The notes beneath the pieces are model-generated. The model made no database searches and was not told the DNA's origin. It saw nothing but the letters and a program-made list of their open reading frames with translations. Position numbers and translations under genes: made by a program. Of a DNA stretch of 64,000 nt, positions 1-9,683 are shown piece by piece; positions within the stretch are counted from its first letter, which is position 1; each line of letters begins with the position of its first letter. This stretch comes from Eubacterium multiforme (GTDB lineage Bacteria; Bacillota; Clostridia; Clostridiales; Clostridiaceae): assembly GCF_030813415.1 (NCBI RefSeq), contig NZ_JAUSUF010000012.1:36622-100621 (forward strand), read 5' to 3'.

Positions 1-753
1 TTCCTCTTTTTCAACTTTTCCTTCTAAAAAGTTCATTTGAGGACTTCCTATAAATCCTGCAACAAACATATTTGCTGGATGACTGTATATTTTGTGTGGA
101 GTATCTACTTGCTGTATTATTCCATCTTTCATAACAACTATTCTAGTTCCCATAGTCATAGCTTCCACCTGATCATGAGTTACATATATAAATGTTGTTT
201 GTAATCTTTGATATAATTTAGAAATTTCTGTTCTCATTTGAACTCTAAGTTTTGCATCTAAGTTTGATAAAGGTTCATCCATTAAGAATACCTTTGGTTC
301 TCTAACTATTGCTCTTCCAAGGGCAACTCTTTGTCTTTGACCTCCAGATAATGCCTTTGGCTTTCTGTCTAATAAATGTTCTATATCTAATGTTTTAGCT
401 GCATCTTTAACTTTCTTATCTATCTCTTCCTTTGGAAGTTTTCTTAACTTAAGTCCAAAAGCCATATTATCATATACAGTCATATGTGGATATAAAGCAT
501 AACTTTGGAATACCATTGCTATATCTCTCTCCTTTGGCTCTACATCATTAACTAACTTATCTCCTATATATAAACTTCCTTTTGAAATTTCTTCTAATCC
601 TGCTATCATTCTTAAAGTAGTTGATTTACCACATCCAGATGGTCCAACAAAAACTATAAATTCCTTATCTTCAATTTTTAAATTAAAATCTTTAACTGCT
701 ACTACATCTCCTGGGTAAATTTTATAAACATGATCAAGTACTACACTTGCCAT
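1..753 (-). CDS. Sugar-type ABC transporter ATP-binding protein (partial)
   Basis: This is the N-terminal 251 codons of an ATPase of the MsmX/UgpC/MalK family, which energises binding-protein-dependent uptake of sugars or glycerol-3-phosphate on the cytoplasmic face of the membrane. The reading frame starts at the ATG complementary to 751-753, behind a strong AGGAGGG site, and runs off the window. It shows Walker A (GPSGCGKST), the Q-loop (VFQSYALYP), the signature LSGGQRQR, Walker B ([12 protein letters not shown]) and the switch histidine (YVTHDQ). The start of the C-terminal regulatory domain follows ([10 protein letters not shown]). No permease or binding-protein gene is in view, so it may be a shared ATPase serving several importers. 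The substrate cannot be told from the sequence. Confidence 0.9.
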   Translation of the reverse strand, partial: MASVVLDHVYKIYPGDVVAVKDFNLKIEDKEFIVFVGPSGCGKSTTLRMIAGLEEISKGSLYIGDKLVNDVEPKERDIAMVFQSYALYPHMTVYDNMAFGLKLRKLPKEEIDKKVKDAAKTLDIEHLLDRKPKALSGGQRQRVALGRAIVREPKVFLMDEPLSNLDAKLRVQMRTEISKLYQRLQTTFIYVTHDQVEAMTMGTRIVVMKDGIIQQVDTPHKIYSHPANMFVAGFIGSPQMNFLEGKVEKEE

Positions 754-1068
754 ATAAATCCCTCCTCTTATTTTCAAAGTTATGCCTTAATATTACATCA
801 GTTAAACATTTTCATCTATATGTAAAAATACCAAATTTATATTCAAATATTTATACAAAATTCTAATTCACACTAAATTTCTATAAGTTTTTTAATTATT
901 ATTAACAAATTGTGAACACAGCATATAAATTAAAATTTATAAAATAACCCTAAAAATATTCTTTAATAAGATTATAACTTCCAATTCTTAAATAAAGATT
1001 AATATATAACAAAAAATTATCACAAAAAAATAATAAGGGTAGCAAAATAAATTGCTAACCTTATTATT
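754..1068. other. Gene-free interval upstream of the ABC ATPase
   Basis: This AT-rich stretch holds the ATPase 5' leader and, at its far end, the terminator of the yvcK unit. I see no convincing consensus promoter, no catabolite-response element and no small ORF with a ribosome binding site. Confidence 0.5.
1031..1066 (-). terminator. Rho-independent terminator after yvcK
   Basis: Read on the minus strand, the arms AATAATAAGGTTAGCA and TGCTACCCTTATTATT flank a short AT loop and are followed by a run of T. It starts at the yvcK stop codon and closes the rapZ-yvcK unit. Confidence 0.8.
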
Positions 1069-2442
1069 TTAAGATTCTACATTATTAGAATTCTCTCTTT
1101 TTATTTTCTTTTCTGTTTTATCTCTCTCCTTAATTCTTTGAGAAAGATACATATATTCAATAATCTTCTTTCTATCATAAAGAAGTTTTTTCTCCATAAT
1201 TGTTTCAACTAGTACTTGAGCTAAATAATCAGAATCATGCTTTATAGTTCCATTTTTAATTCTTACTAAATTTCGCTCTACTATATCTACACCAATATCT
1301 TTTATTCTGCTTCTATCAATTTTAACAACTTCAGAACCTTTTTCTTTATATTTTTCCTTCATATCAGCACTAATGCTTCCAACATTTGCAATAACACAGT
1401 TAACTATGTCTTTACCTCCATATTTTCTTAATATATTAAGGTGGTCACAAACATTAAATCCATCAGTTTCTCCAGGTTGAGTCATCACATTTGAAATATA
1501 TATTTTAAATGCATCACTTTTTCTTATTTCAGTTGTAATTCCCTTTACTAAAAGATTTGGAAGAACACTTGTATAAAGACTTCCAGGTCCCATTACTATT
1601 GCATCTGCATCTTTTATGGCATTTAATGCTTCTGCTAAAGGCTTTGCATCAATTGGGTCAATAGTAAGTTTTTTTATTCTTGATTTTTGATTTATAGCTT
1701 CAACAGGAATATAGGATTCACCTTCTATAAGATTTCCATTTTCTAAATAAGCCATTAGTTTCATATCATCTAAAGTAACTGGCAATACTTTACCTGTTAC
1801 TGCAAGAACTGAACTCATCTTTCTAACTGCATCAACAAAGTTTTCTGAAACTCCATCCATAGCTGCTAAAAATAAATTACCAAAACTTTGACCTTTAAGT
1901 CTTCCATCTTTAAATCTATATTCAAGTAAATCTTCCATTAATGGCTCTGTATCTGATAAAGCCAAGAGACAGTTTCTTATATCTCCTGGTGGAAGCATTC
2001 CAAGGTCTTCTCTTAAATCTCCAGAACCTCCCCCATCATCTCCAACAGTAACAATTGCAGTTATATTTGAAGTATAGTACTTAAGTCCTCTAAGCATAGT
2101 TGAAAGTCCTGTACCTCCTCCTATAACTACAATTTTAGGTCCTTTAACTAAAAGTCTTTTTTCTGTTATAAGGGTTTCTATTTTCTTACTATCTAAGGAC
2201 ATTTTTATATATCCTTTATTCATAAGAGCAATTACTGATTTCATTCCTTCTGTAATTGATATATATATTACAAATACCCCTGTTACATTAAGACATATAT
2301 AAAATAATTTGTAGTACATATCATATACTCTATGGGTAACAAGTTCAGTAAATCCAAAAGCAATTAATAAAACTCCAAAAAGTCCAAAAGCTATCCATCT
2401 CTTGACTTTTATTCCAGGCTTAAACCACTCTGAAAGCCTCAT
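1069..2442 (-). CDS. yvcK: YvcK/GlmR family gluconeogenesis and envelope factor
   Basis: This 457-residue protein belongs to the YvcK (GlmR, CofD-like) family. In Bacillus it is needed for growth on gluconeogenic carbon and tunes UDP-GlcNAc precursor supply. The N-terminus carries two hydrophobic segments (about residues 15-35 and 45-65), an extension absent from the shorter Bacillus protein, so this form is probably membrane-anchored. The nucleotide-sugar binding core begins near residue 103 with VIGGGTGLS and continues with VGDDGGGSG and PPGDIRNCL. The start codon overlaps the rapZ stop by four bases (ATGA), which indicates translational coupling. In many Firmicutes the next gene is whiA. 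Here a terminator and an unrelated ABC ATPase follow instead. Confidence 0.93.
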   Translation of the reverse strand: MRLSEWFKPGIKVKRWIAFGLFGVLLIAFGFTELVTHRVYDMYYKLFYICLNVTGVFVIYISITEGMKSVIALMNKGYIKMSLDSKKIETLITEKRLLVKGPKIVVIGGGTGLSTMLRGLKYYTSNITAIVTVGDDGGGSGDLREDLGMLPPGDIRNCLLALSDTEPLMEDLLEYRFKDGRLKGQSFGNLFLAAMDGVSENFVDAVRKMSSVLAVTGKVLPVTLDDMKLMAYLENGNLIEGESYIPVEAINQKSRIKKLTIDPIDAKPLAEALNAIKDADAIVMGPGSLYTSVLPNLLVKGITTEIRKSDAFKIYISNVMTQPGETDGFNVCDHLNILRKYGGKDIVNCVIANVGSISADMKEKYKEKGSEVVKIDRSRIKDIGVDIVERNLVRIKNGTIKHDSDYLAQVLVETIMEKKLLYDRKKIIEYMYLSQRIKERDKTEKKIKRENSNNVES

Positions 2443-3317
2443 AGCTTCTTTTCTCCCTTATTTAAATCTTCAACTATATCTCTATGTTCTATTCCTGCTT
2501 TATACCCTTCTTCAACTAAAAGTTCATGAACTCTATTAGCTATAGCAACAGATCTATGTCTTCCTCCAGTACATCCTATTGAAATTATAAGTTGTCTCTT
2601 ACCTTCTTTAATGTAATTTGGTATTAAGAATTTAATCATATCCATAAATCTCTCAACAAAACCTGTAGTTTCTTTTTGATCTAATACATATTTTTTAACA
2701 GGTTCATCTGCTCCTGAAAATTGCTTTAATTCAGGAATATAAAAAGGATTTGGAATAAACCTTACATCAAAAACTAAGTCTGAATCAACTGGTATACCAT
2801 ATTTAAATCCAAAACTTAATATTGTTACTGATAATTCCTTATCTGGCTCTTCACTAGATCCATAATAGCTATTCATCTTTTCTCTTAAATCTCTAATTGC
2901 ATATTTTGATGTATCTATTATTACATCTGCTCTATCTTTAACTTCTCTTAATTTATTTCTTTCTTCAGTTATTCCTGTAAGAACACGAGATTTTGGTGAA
3001 AGTGGATGACTTCTTCTTGCTTCTTTAAATCTTTTAACAAGAACTTCATCTGATGCTTCTAAAAATAATATTTCATATTTAAAATCGTTGTTCTTTAAAT
3101 ATAATAAACTTTCAAATAAATCATCAAAGAATATTCCACCTCTTATGTCTGTAACAATTGCTACTTTTTCAATACTTCCATTATTACACGCTTCAGCAAA
3201 TTTAGGTATTAATTGTGGTGGTAAATTGTCTACACAAAAATAACCTAAATCCTCTAAACTCCTAGTTGCTTCTGTCTTTCCTGCTCCTGATAATCCTGTA
3301 ACTATTACAAACCTCAT
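2439..3317 (-). CDS. rapZ: RapZ/YvcJ nucleotide-binding protein
   Basis: This 292-residue protein is full length for the RapZ (YvcJ) family of P-loop proteins. In E. coli RapZ is an RNA adaptor controlling glmS mRNA. In Firmicutes the role is less defined but lies in the same amino-sugar and competence context. The Walker [11 protein letters not shown] is at residues 8-17. The family C-terminal block [17 protein letters not shown] is at about 248-264. An AGGAGGAATAGGTT leader precedes the ATG. The gene is coupled to yvcK by a 4-nt overlap. Upstream genes of the ancestral cluster (murB, uvrC) are separated from it by a TetR/methyltransferase insertion. Confidence 0.95.
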   Translation of the reverse strand: MRFVIVTGLSGAGKTEATRSLEDLGYFCVDNLPPQLIPKFAEACNNGSIEKVAIVTDIRGGIFFDDLFESLLYLKNNDFKYEILFLEASDEVLVKRFKEARRSHPLSPKSRVLTGITEERNKLREVKDRADVIIDTSKYAIRDLREKMNSYYGSSEEPDKELSVTILSFGFKYGIPVDSDLVFDVRFIPNPFYIPELKQFSGADEPVKKYVLDQKETTGFVERFMDMIKFLIPNYIKEGKRQLIISIGCTGGRHRSVAIANRVHELLVEEGYKAGIEHRDIVEDLNKGEKKL

Positions 3318-3506
3318 AACCTATTCCTCCTTTTTATATTTAATTTATATTATCTACTAAAATCAATAATATTTCACTTCTTAAATTATAAATTTAAGAA
3401 ATAATAATACTATAGATAATATATTATTATATCACAGACCTAATGTTTACTTTTAAATTTCACAGTATAAAATAAACACTTATTTAAGTATATCTTTAAA
3501 TTTAAA

Positions 3507-3531
3507 AGGCGCTATGAAACACATACCGCCT
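3507..3531 (-). terminator. Terminator after the methyltransferase
   Basis: On the minus strand AGGCGGTATG pairs with CATAGCGCCT and is followed by TTTT. It separates the accessory methyltransferase from rapZ. Confidence 0.75.
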
Positions 3532-3597
3532 ATTAATCATTAATAAATATTTTCTAAAAATATTATATCATTTTTATTTAATTATATAAACCAAAAT

Positions 3598-4386
3598 TTA
3601 TTTAATTCCATATATCAACCCCATATTTTTTAACATCCATGGAGCTTTACAAATAGTAGGAATAAAGTGAAGGGACTCAGTGTGAGAAATATAATGTATT
3701 TCACTAATTCCATCTCTTTTTAATTCTTCTAAAAAGCTTTCTATATTTCCATATAAATGTTTTTGCTCAAAAAGATCATGAAAAGCAAAGGCACCACCCT
3801 TCTTTACAACACGTAAAGCTTCTTTTACTACAGATCTTTTATCAGCTTCAGTACGTACTTCATGGAAAACAAAATTACTAACTGCAGCATCAAAATATTC
3901 AGATGGAAAATCCAATTTTGCAGCATCACCTCTTTGAAAAGTTATATGCTCTAAGACACCTTCTATTTTTGCATTATTTTCACATTGATTTTTTGAATAG
4001 TTCCATTCTTTTCCCCAGTAATCTATTCCTATAATTGAAGATTTCCAAAAATATTTAGCACATTTTATACTAAGGGCACCTGAACCACAGCCAATATCTA
4101 TAAGTGTTCCATTTCCTGACCATTTTAATTTTTCAATTAAAAAATCATAAAATTTTTCCATTAACTTACCACCATTAAAGGAAAAAATGCATCTACATAT
4201 TTGCATATAAATAGCCATTGCAATTAATATTAAAAATAGAATACCAATTATAATTTGGATAATTAAATTTCTCCAGTATAATCTACTAAAGATAAAAATA
4301 ATAAGTATAACACCTGAAAGGCTCCAAAGAAATTTCATAATATTTGCAGGAACCCAATTGCTGTAATTTAAATTTTGTTTTTTCAT
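3598..4386 (-). CDS. Membrane-anchored SAM-dependent methyltransferase
   Basis: This 262-residue protein has two hydrophobic segments near the N-terminus (about 17-36 and 42-62) followed by a class I methyltransferase domain. The SAM-binding motif LIDIGCGSGALS is near residues 95-106. The acidic post-II motif (GIDYWGKEW) and the motif IV region (FDAAVSNFVFHEV) follow. The substrate is unknown. The membrane anchor suggests a lipid, quinone or envelope target, but that is inference. It lies just downstream of a broken TetR gene on the same strand and has its own TACCTCCTA-type ribosome binding site, so the TetR protein probably regulated it. Both genes interrupt the usual murB-rapZ neighbourhood and look like an accessory insertion. 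Confidence 0.8.
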   Translation of the reverse strand: MKKQNLNYSNWVPANIMKFLWSLSGVILIIFIFSRLYWRNLIIQIIIGILFLILIAMAIYMQICRCIFSFNGGKLMEKFYDFLIEKLKWSGNGTLIDIGCGSGALSIKCAKYFWKSSIIGIDYWGKEWNYSKNQCENNAKIEGVLEHITFQRGDAAKLDFPSEYFDAAVSNFVFHEVRTEADKRSVVKEALRVVKKGGAFAFHDLFEQKHLYGNIESFLEELKRDGISEIHYISHTESLHFIPTICKAPWMLKNMGLIYGIK

Positions 4387-4437
4387 AATTTACCTCCTAT
4401 GTTTTAAATAACGATTATTATTTTTTGTTATGTAAAA

Positions 4438-4465
4438 AAGCCTAAGGAAATTTATCCTTAGGCTT
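4438..4465 (-). terminator. Terminator overlapping the end of the TetR gene
   Basis: AAGCCTAAGGA and TCCTTAGGCTT form a perfect 11-bp stem with a T run after it on the minus strand. The TetR stop codon lies inside the first arm. Confidence 0.85.
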
Positions 4466-5056
4466 CACATTTTTTTATTTCTTTTATTATTTTTTGAAAG
4501 CCACCCTCTGAATAACAACCAATAAGGGCAGCTAACTGTATTGATTTTTCCATAGTATATCCTCCCAATAAAATTTCAATGTAACCTTGTATTTTCATGC
4601 TTACCAATATATGTATTAAATCATTATTAATAGGAATTTTTGATTTTTGGAAAAATAAAGTAAAGGCCTTTTCTATCTGTTGTATAAAATTTTCTTTAAA
4701 GCCTTGATATTTAGTTCCTGTAGACTTATCTAATAAAATCAATACTTCATATCTATTTTTCCAAAGAAATTTCATTAATTCTTGCTCATTTTCTTCTCCT
4801 GTATTTTCATACATCAATTCTCGCTGAATCATATCTTCTATAAGCATATTTAACTCTATAACAGTCCTAGAAAAACAATACTATCAAATAAATCAGCTTT
4901 ACTTTTAAAAGAAAAATACAAAGCACCTGTTGTTACTTTTGCTTTACAACAAATATTTCTTAATGATGCTTTTTCATACCCTTTTTCAAAAAACTCTAAT
5001 TTACCTACTTCTATAATTTTTTCTTTAGTTGAAATCTCTACAAAATGCAATTTCAT
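4458..5056 (-). pseudogene. TetR family regulator, split by a frameshift
   Basis: The reading frame from 5056 to 4856 gives a typical TetR DNA-binding domain: helix-turn-helix RNICCKAKVTTGALYFSFKS, then KADLFDSIV, then a premature stop at 4856-4858. The ligand-binding half (4847 to 4458, ending KEIKKCEA) is open in the -1 frame and can be read upstream as SRTVIELNMLIEDM. The two halves join smoothly if one T is added to the run of five T at about 4872-4876, giving SIV-F-SRTVIEL. Restored, the protein would be about 199 residues, normal for the family. The break may be a real inactivating deletion, a phase-variable homopolymer or a sequencing error. An inverted repeat at 5069-5082 just upstream suggests an autoregulatory site. 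Confidence 0.8.
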
Positions 5057-5068
5057 ACACCTCTATAC

Positions 5069-5114
5069 ATAACACTTGTTATGTTGACATTAACACTCAT
5101 AACCTTATTTGTCA
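5069..5114 (-). promoter_or_regulatory. Promoter and probable TetR operator
   Basis: On the minus strand a TTGACA -35 hexamer (5109-5114) is followed 17 bases later by the weak -10 TAATGT. Downstream, ATAACA-AG-TGTTAT (5069-5082) is a perfect 6-bp inverted repeat lying where transcription should begin, 13 bases before the regulator's ATG. That position fits an autorepressor site. The assignment is inference. Confidence 0.5.
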
Positions 5115-5144
5115 ATGATTTGTAAATCTATAAATATAAAAATA

Positions 5145-5195
5145 GCAGCCCTTTTATTAAGGACTGCAAAAAAGGAACACCTTTTATGGTATTCC
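5145..5195 (-). terminator. Tandem terminators after murB
   Basis: Two hairpins follow murB on the minus strand. GGAATACC pairs with GGTGTTCC and is followed by TTTTTT (5174-5195). Then GCAGTCC pairs with GGGCTGC and is followed by a weaker T tract (5145-5166). Confidence 0.75.
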
Positions 5196-5238
5196 TCACA
5201 TTACTAACTATTTTTTATACATAATCTTATTTAATTAA

Positions 5239-6150
5239 TTATATAAGATCTTCACCTATTATTCTAACTTCTGGATGAAGCTCAACACCAAACTGTTTCT
5301 TAACTTCACATTGAATATGTTTTATAAGGTCTAATACATCCTTTGCTGTAGCTCCACCTTTATTAATAACAAATCCTGAATGTTTTTCTGAAACGGCAGC
5401 TCCTCCTATTGAATATCCTTTAAGACCTGCATCTTGAATTAACTTTCCAGCAAAATGACCTTCTGGTCTTTTAAATGTACTTCCTGCTGATGGGTATTCA
5501 AGAGGTTGTTTTGACTCTCTCTTTTCTGTTAAATCATCAACTCTGGCTTTTATCTTTTCATATTCTCCATCATTAAGAGCAAATGTAGCTTCTAAAACAA
5601 TTGCCTTCTCTTCCATTACTCTTGATGTTCTATATCCTAAATTTAATTCTTCTTTGCTATAAGTTTTAACTTCTCCATCTTCAGTTAAAACCTGTGCACT
5701 TTCAATTACATCTGCAATTTCTCCATTATATGCTCCTGCATTCATAAATACAGCACCACCAATAGATCCAGGTATTCCACAAGCAAATTCTAATCCTGAT
5801 AATTTGTTTTCTAAAGCTATTTTTGAAGTATCTTTTAATAATGCTCCTGTTCCAGCAATAATCTTTTTATCATCTACTTTAATATCATTAAGTTCAGTAA
5901 GTTTTATAACAACACCTCTTATACCACCATCTTTAACAAGTAAGTTTGATCCATTTCCAATAACAAAATAATTTACATTATTTTCATTACAAACTTTTAT
6001 TGTTTCTATTACTTGTTCCTTAGTTTTTGGTATAAGTAATACATCAACAGGTCCACCCACCTTGAAATATATATGTTCGCTCATCTTTGCGTTAAGTTCT
6101 ATTTGATTTTCTGAATATATATTTTTGAATAATTCCTCGTATTTATTCAT
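5239..6150 (-). CDS. murB: UDP-N-acetylenolpyruvoylglucosamine reductase
   Basis: This 303-residue protein is a type II MurB, which reduces UDP-GlcNAc-enolpyruvate to UDP-MurNAc with NADPH and FAD in cytoplasmic peptidoglycan precursor synthesis. The FAD-binding PCMH-type fold shows [11 protein letters not shown] at about residues 60-70. The core shows [22 protein letters not shown] with the YRTSR catalytic region after it. The substrate-binding block [10 protein letters not shown] carries the catalytic serine, and the C-terminal LHPEVRIIG carries the catalytic glutamate. The ATG lies behind GGAG, and a decoy ATG three codons long sits between them in the same frame series. The gene follows uvrC by 90 bases. 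Confidence 0.97.
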   Translation of the reverse strand: MNKYEELFKNIYSENQIELNAKMSEHIYFKVGGPVDVLLIPKTKEQVIETIKVCNENNVNYFVIGNGSNLLVKDGGIRGVVIKLTELNDIKVDDKKIIAGTGALLKDTSKIALENKLSGLEFACGIPGSIGGAVFMNAGAYNGEIADVIESAQVLTEDGEVKTYSKEELNLGYRTSRVMEEKAIVLEATFALNDGEYEKIKARVDDLTEKRESKQPLEYPSAGSTFKRPEGHFAGKLIQDAGLKGYSIGGAAVSEKHSGFVINKGGATAKDVLDLIKHIQCEVKKQFGVELHPEVRIIGEDLI

Positions 6151-6240
6151 TCATAAAAACTCCTTGAAATATATTTTTTACAATTATCTAGTATATTCTA
6201 AATTGGAAATTAAAACAAGTCCTATAAGTTTACATTTGTG

Positions 6241-8118
6241 TTACTTTTCTTTTTTTTCATGTCCTCTAAAGTATTCTATTATGCTTTGTGCGGCTTTTTT
6301 GTCAATACTTGGAGTTTCCAACAATTCCTCTAAACTTGCTTTTTTTACCTGTTCTACACTTCCAAATTTCATAAGTAGCTCTTTTCTTCTCTTATTACCA
6401 ACATTAGGTATATCATCTAAAATTGAATGAAGTGTTCTTTTATCTCTTAAAGACCTATGATAAGTAATTGCAAACCTATGAACTTCATCTTGAATTCTTC
6501 TTATAAGCTGCATAAGGTTTGAACCTCTATTTATTATAAGCTCCTCATTATTATATATTATCCCTCTAGTTTGATGTTTATCATCTTTTACTAATCCACA
6601 AACTGGAATCTCTATATTAAGCTTTTTTAATACTTCTAGTGCAATATTAACCTGTCCTTTTCCTCCATCCATCATAATTAAGTCTGGGAAATTTGAAAAC
6701 TTTCCTTTTGAAAATACAAGTTCTCTATCCTGTATTTCCTTTATTTCTTTTAATCCATGGGAAAATCTTCTCTCTAAAATTTCTCTCATACTATCATAAT
6801 CATTGGCACCTTTTACAGTTTTTATTCTAAATCTTCTATAATCACTATTTTTTGCCTTACCATCTTCAAACACAATCATACTACCTACAGAATCTACCCC
6901 TTGAATATTAGAAATATCATAAGCTTCTATTCTACTTGGGATATCATCTAAAGAAAGTAACTCTGAAAGTTCAATTAGTGATATTTTATTTATTTCCTTT
7001 TCCTTTAATATTTTATCCTTAAATTGTTCCAAAGTTATTTTTGCATTTTCTTTAACCATATCTAGCATACTTTTCTTGCTTCCCTTTTGAGGAATCTTAA
7101 TCCAAACTTTAGAACCTCTCTTTATAGTTAATAGTTCCTCTAATATATCCTTATCTTCTATTTCTGGAACATATATATTTTTACCAATTTTAGCAACTCC
7201 ACTATAAAAGTTAACTATGAATTTAGATAATATTTCTGAAACTTCATCCCCAGCTGTATTTTCAATAATAAAATGCTCTCTTCCAGTAACTTTACCTTCC
7301 CTTAAGAAAAACACTTGAACACAGCTATCCTTTTCGTCACTATATATATTTATAAAATCTTCGTCTTCATCTGTTACTTTAAACATTTTTTGTTTTTGTA
7401 CTAAAGTGTCTATTGCTAAAATTTTATCTCTATAAGAAGCTGCTTTTTCAAATTCAAAATTATTAGCTGCTTCCTCCATATTTTTCTTTAAGTTATTAGT
7501 AACTTCCTTATCCTTACCATTTAAAATATCTATAATGGAATTTATCATAATCCCATAATCTTTTTTTGAAACATATCCTCCACAGGGACCATTACATTTA
7601 TTGATATGAAAGTTTAAACATGGTCTTGTAGGCTCTCCCCCTTCTACAATAGTCCTTTTACATGTCCTAATAGGAAATACCTTTCTTATAAGATTAATAG
7701 TCTCATATACGGCTCCTCCATTTGTATATGGTCCAAAATACTTATTTCCATCCTTTGCAAAATTTCTTGTTACAAAAACTCTTGGAAAATCTTCATTAGT
7801 TGTTATTTTTATAAATGGATAAAATTTATCATCTTTTAATGCAATATTATATTTAGGAGTATGCTTTTTTATAAGATTACATTCTAAAATTAATGCTTCC
7901 ATTTCTGAATCTGTAACTATATATTCAAATTCAGCTATATTCTTAACCATTGCTCTAACTTTTTCTGAATGGTTTTTAGAATTTCTGAAATATTGTCTAA
8001 CTCTATTTTTTAAAATCTTAGCTTTACCAACATATATTATTTCACCTAAAGAATTTTTCATTAAATATACTCCAGGTTTATCAGGTAATATTTTTAATTG
8101 ATGTTCAAAATCAAAAAT
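6241..8118 (-). CDS. uvrC: Excinuclease ABC subunit C, probable AUU start
   Basis: UvrC makes both incisions in nucleotide excision repair. In order the protein has a GIY-YIG domain (KPGVYLMKN...IIYVGKAK), a cysteine cluster (CLNFHINKCNGPCGGY), a UVR domain (FEFEKAASYRDKI), the RNase H-like endonuclease half (RIEAYDISNIQG, PDLIMMDGGKGQV) and helix-hairpin-helix motifs (IPNVGNKRRKELL). An ATG exists ten codons upstream at 8146-8148, but it abuts the T tract of the preceding terminator and has no ribosome binding site. A strong AAGGAGGGG lies eight bases before an in-frame ATT at 8116-8118, giving the family-typical start (M)FDFEHQLKILP. I therefore place the start at this ATT, giving 625 residues. 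If wrong, the longer form ends at 8148. Confidence 0.93.
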   Translation of the reverse strand: MFDFEHQLKILPDKPGVYLMKNSLGEIIYVGKAKILKNRVRQYFRNSKNHSEKVRAMVKNIAEFEYIVTDSEMEALILECNLIKKHTPKYNIALKDDKFYPFIKITTNEDFPRVFVTRNFAKDGNKYFGPYTNGGAVYETINLIRKVFPIRTCKRTIVEGGEPTRPCLNFHINKCNGPCGGYVSKKDYGIMINSIIDILNGKDKEVTNNLKKNMEEAANNFEFEKAASYRDKILAIDTLVQKQKMFKVTDEDEDFINIYSDEKDSCVQVFFLREGKVTGREHFIIENTAGDEVSEILSKFIVNFYSGVAKIGKNIYVPEIEDKDILEELLTIKRGSKVWIKIPQKGSKKSMLDMVKENAKITLEQFKDKILKEKEINKISLIELSELLSLDDIPSRIEAYDISNIQGVDSVGSMIVFEDGKAKNSDYRRFRIKTVKGANDYDSMREILERRFSHGLKEIKEIQDRELVFSKGKFSNFPDLIMMDGGKGQVNIALEVLKKLNIEIPVCGLVKDDKHQTRGIIYNNEELIINRGSNLMQLIRRIQDEVHRFAITYHRSLRDKRTLHSILDDIPNVGNKRRKELLMKFGSVEQVKKASLEELLETPSIDKKAAQSIIEYFRGHEKKEK

Positions 8119-8149
8119 TTTAATCCCCTCCTTTATATCGGTTATCATA

Positions 8150-8177
8150 AAAAGGGTACCTATTAAGATACCCTTTT
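8150..8177 (-). terminator. Terminator after the penicillin-binding protein gene
   Basis: AAAAGGGTA and TACCCTTTT arms flank a short loop and are followed by T on the minus strand. It separates the ftsW-pbp unit from uvrC. Confidence 0.8.
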
Positions 8178-8197
8178 ATATTTGTTTAAATATCATA

Positions 8198-9682
8198 TTA
8201 ATTTTGTAATTCTGCATTTATAACTTTTCCAGCAACACTAGCTGCTCTACCAGCTCCGTATCCACCTTCTTCAACAATTACTGCAATAGCAATCTTTGGA
8301 TTGCTTGCAGGTGCAAAACTAACAAACCATGAATGTGGTTTTCCAAGTTGACCATTTGGTAATCTATGATCTGCAGTACCTGTTTTACCTGCAGCATCAG
8401 TTCCTTTTAAGTAACCCCATGAACCACTTTTAATATTTTTATCAACTAAGCCCTTCATATATGACTTAATTAAAGTTGCATCATTTGATGACATTACTTT
8501 ACTAAATTGTTTAGACTTAATACTTTCTACAGTATTACCATCCTTATCAACAACCTTGTTAACAAGACTTGGCTCCATTATAACTCCATCATTAGCTACT
8601 GCTGAAGCAACTAATGCCATTTGCATTGGAGTTGCAAGTATACTACCTTGACCAATACCTGATTGTGCCATTTCACCTACTTGCCAATCTTTAAGTTTTG
8701 GAAATTTACTTGGTTCTATACTAAATCCATTTGCAGGGATATCCTTATTGAAGCCAAATTTTTCTGCTGTATCCCTTAATTTTGTATTACCAAGTTCCAT
8801 TCCAAGTGTTCCATAAACTACATTACTTGATAGTATAAAAGCCTTTTCTAATTGAATACTTCCATTAACTTCTCCACTATCATTATTTAAAGTTCTTCCG
8901 TCTTTAAATTTAATTTTACCATTATCATCAAAAGTTCTATTTTGAACTCCTGGCATATTTTCAAGAGCACTTGTTGTTGTAACTATTTTAAAGGTTGAAC
9001 CTGGTGGATACATTCCATAAGTAGCCCTATTTATAAATGGACTATGTTCATAATCACCAGCATTAGCCTTTTTCATTTCACTCTCTAAATTATTTGGATT
9101 AAAGCTTGGCTTTGAAACCATAGCTAAAATCTTACCTGTTTTAGGATCTAACGCAACTACTGCACCTCTACTATCTCCTAATGCATTATAAGCAACCTTT
9201 TGAAGCTTAGTATCAAGAGTAGTAACAACATTATTTCCAACTTTATCTTTATCATCTTGTCTTGTAAAGAATGCATTCTTTAAGTTTTCTATACTTGGTT
9301 TATCCACCAACTTCTTAAAGCTTGCTGACATATTTGAACTTGTTGTTAGTTGTTTGTCATAAACTTTTTCAAGACCTGTTATTCCATATTTATTACTAAC
9401 ATATCCTATTGGATGCCCATATAAAGCATCATACTTATATTCTCTTTCTTGACTGTTATTCTTCTTTCTAACACTTTTTGCAATAATATTTCCATCTTTG
9501 TCTAAGATTTCTCCTCTTAAGACTTCATTTCTTCTAGCCCACGCCCTTTGATTACCTGGCATTTCTGCAATCTTAGGTGATTTAAACACTTGGAAATAGG
9601 CTATATATGATATAAGGGCTACAAAGCAAAATAAGAAAACAATCATTACTTTTTTTACACTGTCTTTAATATCACCCTTCAT
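8198..9682 (-). CDS. Penicillin-binding protein 2-type transpeptidase
   Basis: This 494-residue class B penicillin-binding protein is short compared with PBP2/FtsI (about 600-700). It resembles the PbpA/YkuA-like proteins paired with a RodA/FtsW gene. It has one N-terminal membrane segment (about 10-30), a small dimerisation region, then the transpeptidase domain outside the membrane. The active-site serine is in PPGSTFKIV, the second motif is SSNVV, and the third is KTGTA. It cross-links peptidoglycan peptides. The ATG follows AGAGGAGGG. The upstream FtsW/RodA/SpoVE-type glycosyltransferase ends one base before it, the usual polymerase-transpeptidase pairing. Whether the pair serves elongation, division or sporulation cannot be told from the sequence. 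Confidence 0.92.
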   Translation of the reverse strand: MKGDIKDSVKKVMIVFLFCFVALISYIAYFQVFKSPKIAEMPGNQRAWARRNEVLRGEILDKDGNIIAKSVRKKNNSQEREYKYDALYGHPIGYVSNKYGITGLEKVYDKQLTTSSNMSASFKKLVDKPSIENLKNAFFTRQDDKDKVGNNVVTTLDTKLQKVAYNALGDSRGAVVALDPKTGKILAMVSKPSFNPNNLESEMKKANAGDYEHSPFINRATYGMYPPGSTFKIVTTTSALENMPGVQNRTFDDNGKIKFKDGRTLNNDSGEVNGSIQLEKAFILSSNVVYGTLGMELGNTKLRDTAEKFGFNKDIPANGFSIEPSKFPKLKDWQVGEMAQSGIGQGSILATPMQMALVASAVANDGVIMEPSLVNKVVDKDGNTVESIKSKQFSKVMSSNDATLIKSYMKGLVDKNIKSGSWGYLKGTDAAGKTGTADHRLPNGQLGKPHSWFVSFAPASNPKIAIAVIVEEGGYGAGRAASVAGKVINAELQN

Positions 9683-9683
9683 T

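Noticed and set aside
4856..4880. Programmed -1 frameshift in the TetR gene
   Set aside because: The T run does not form an X XXY YYZ heptamer in the zero frame and I see no stimulating structure. A deletion or sequencing error is simpler.
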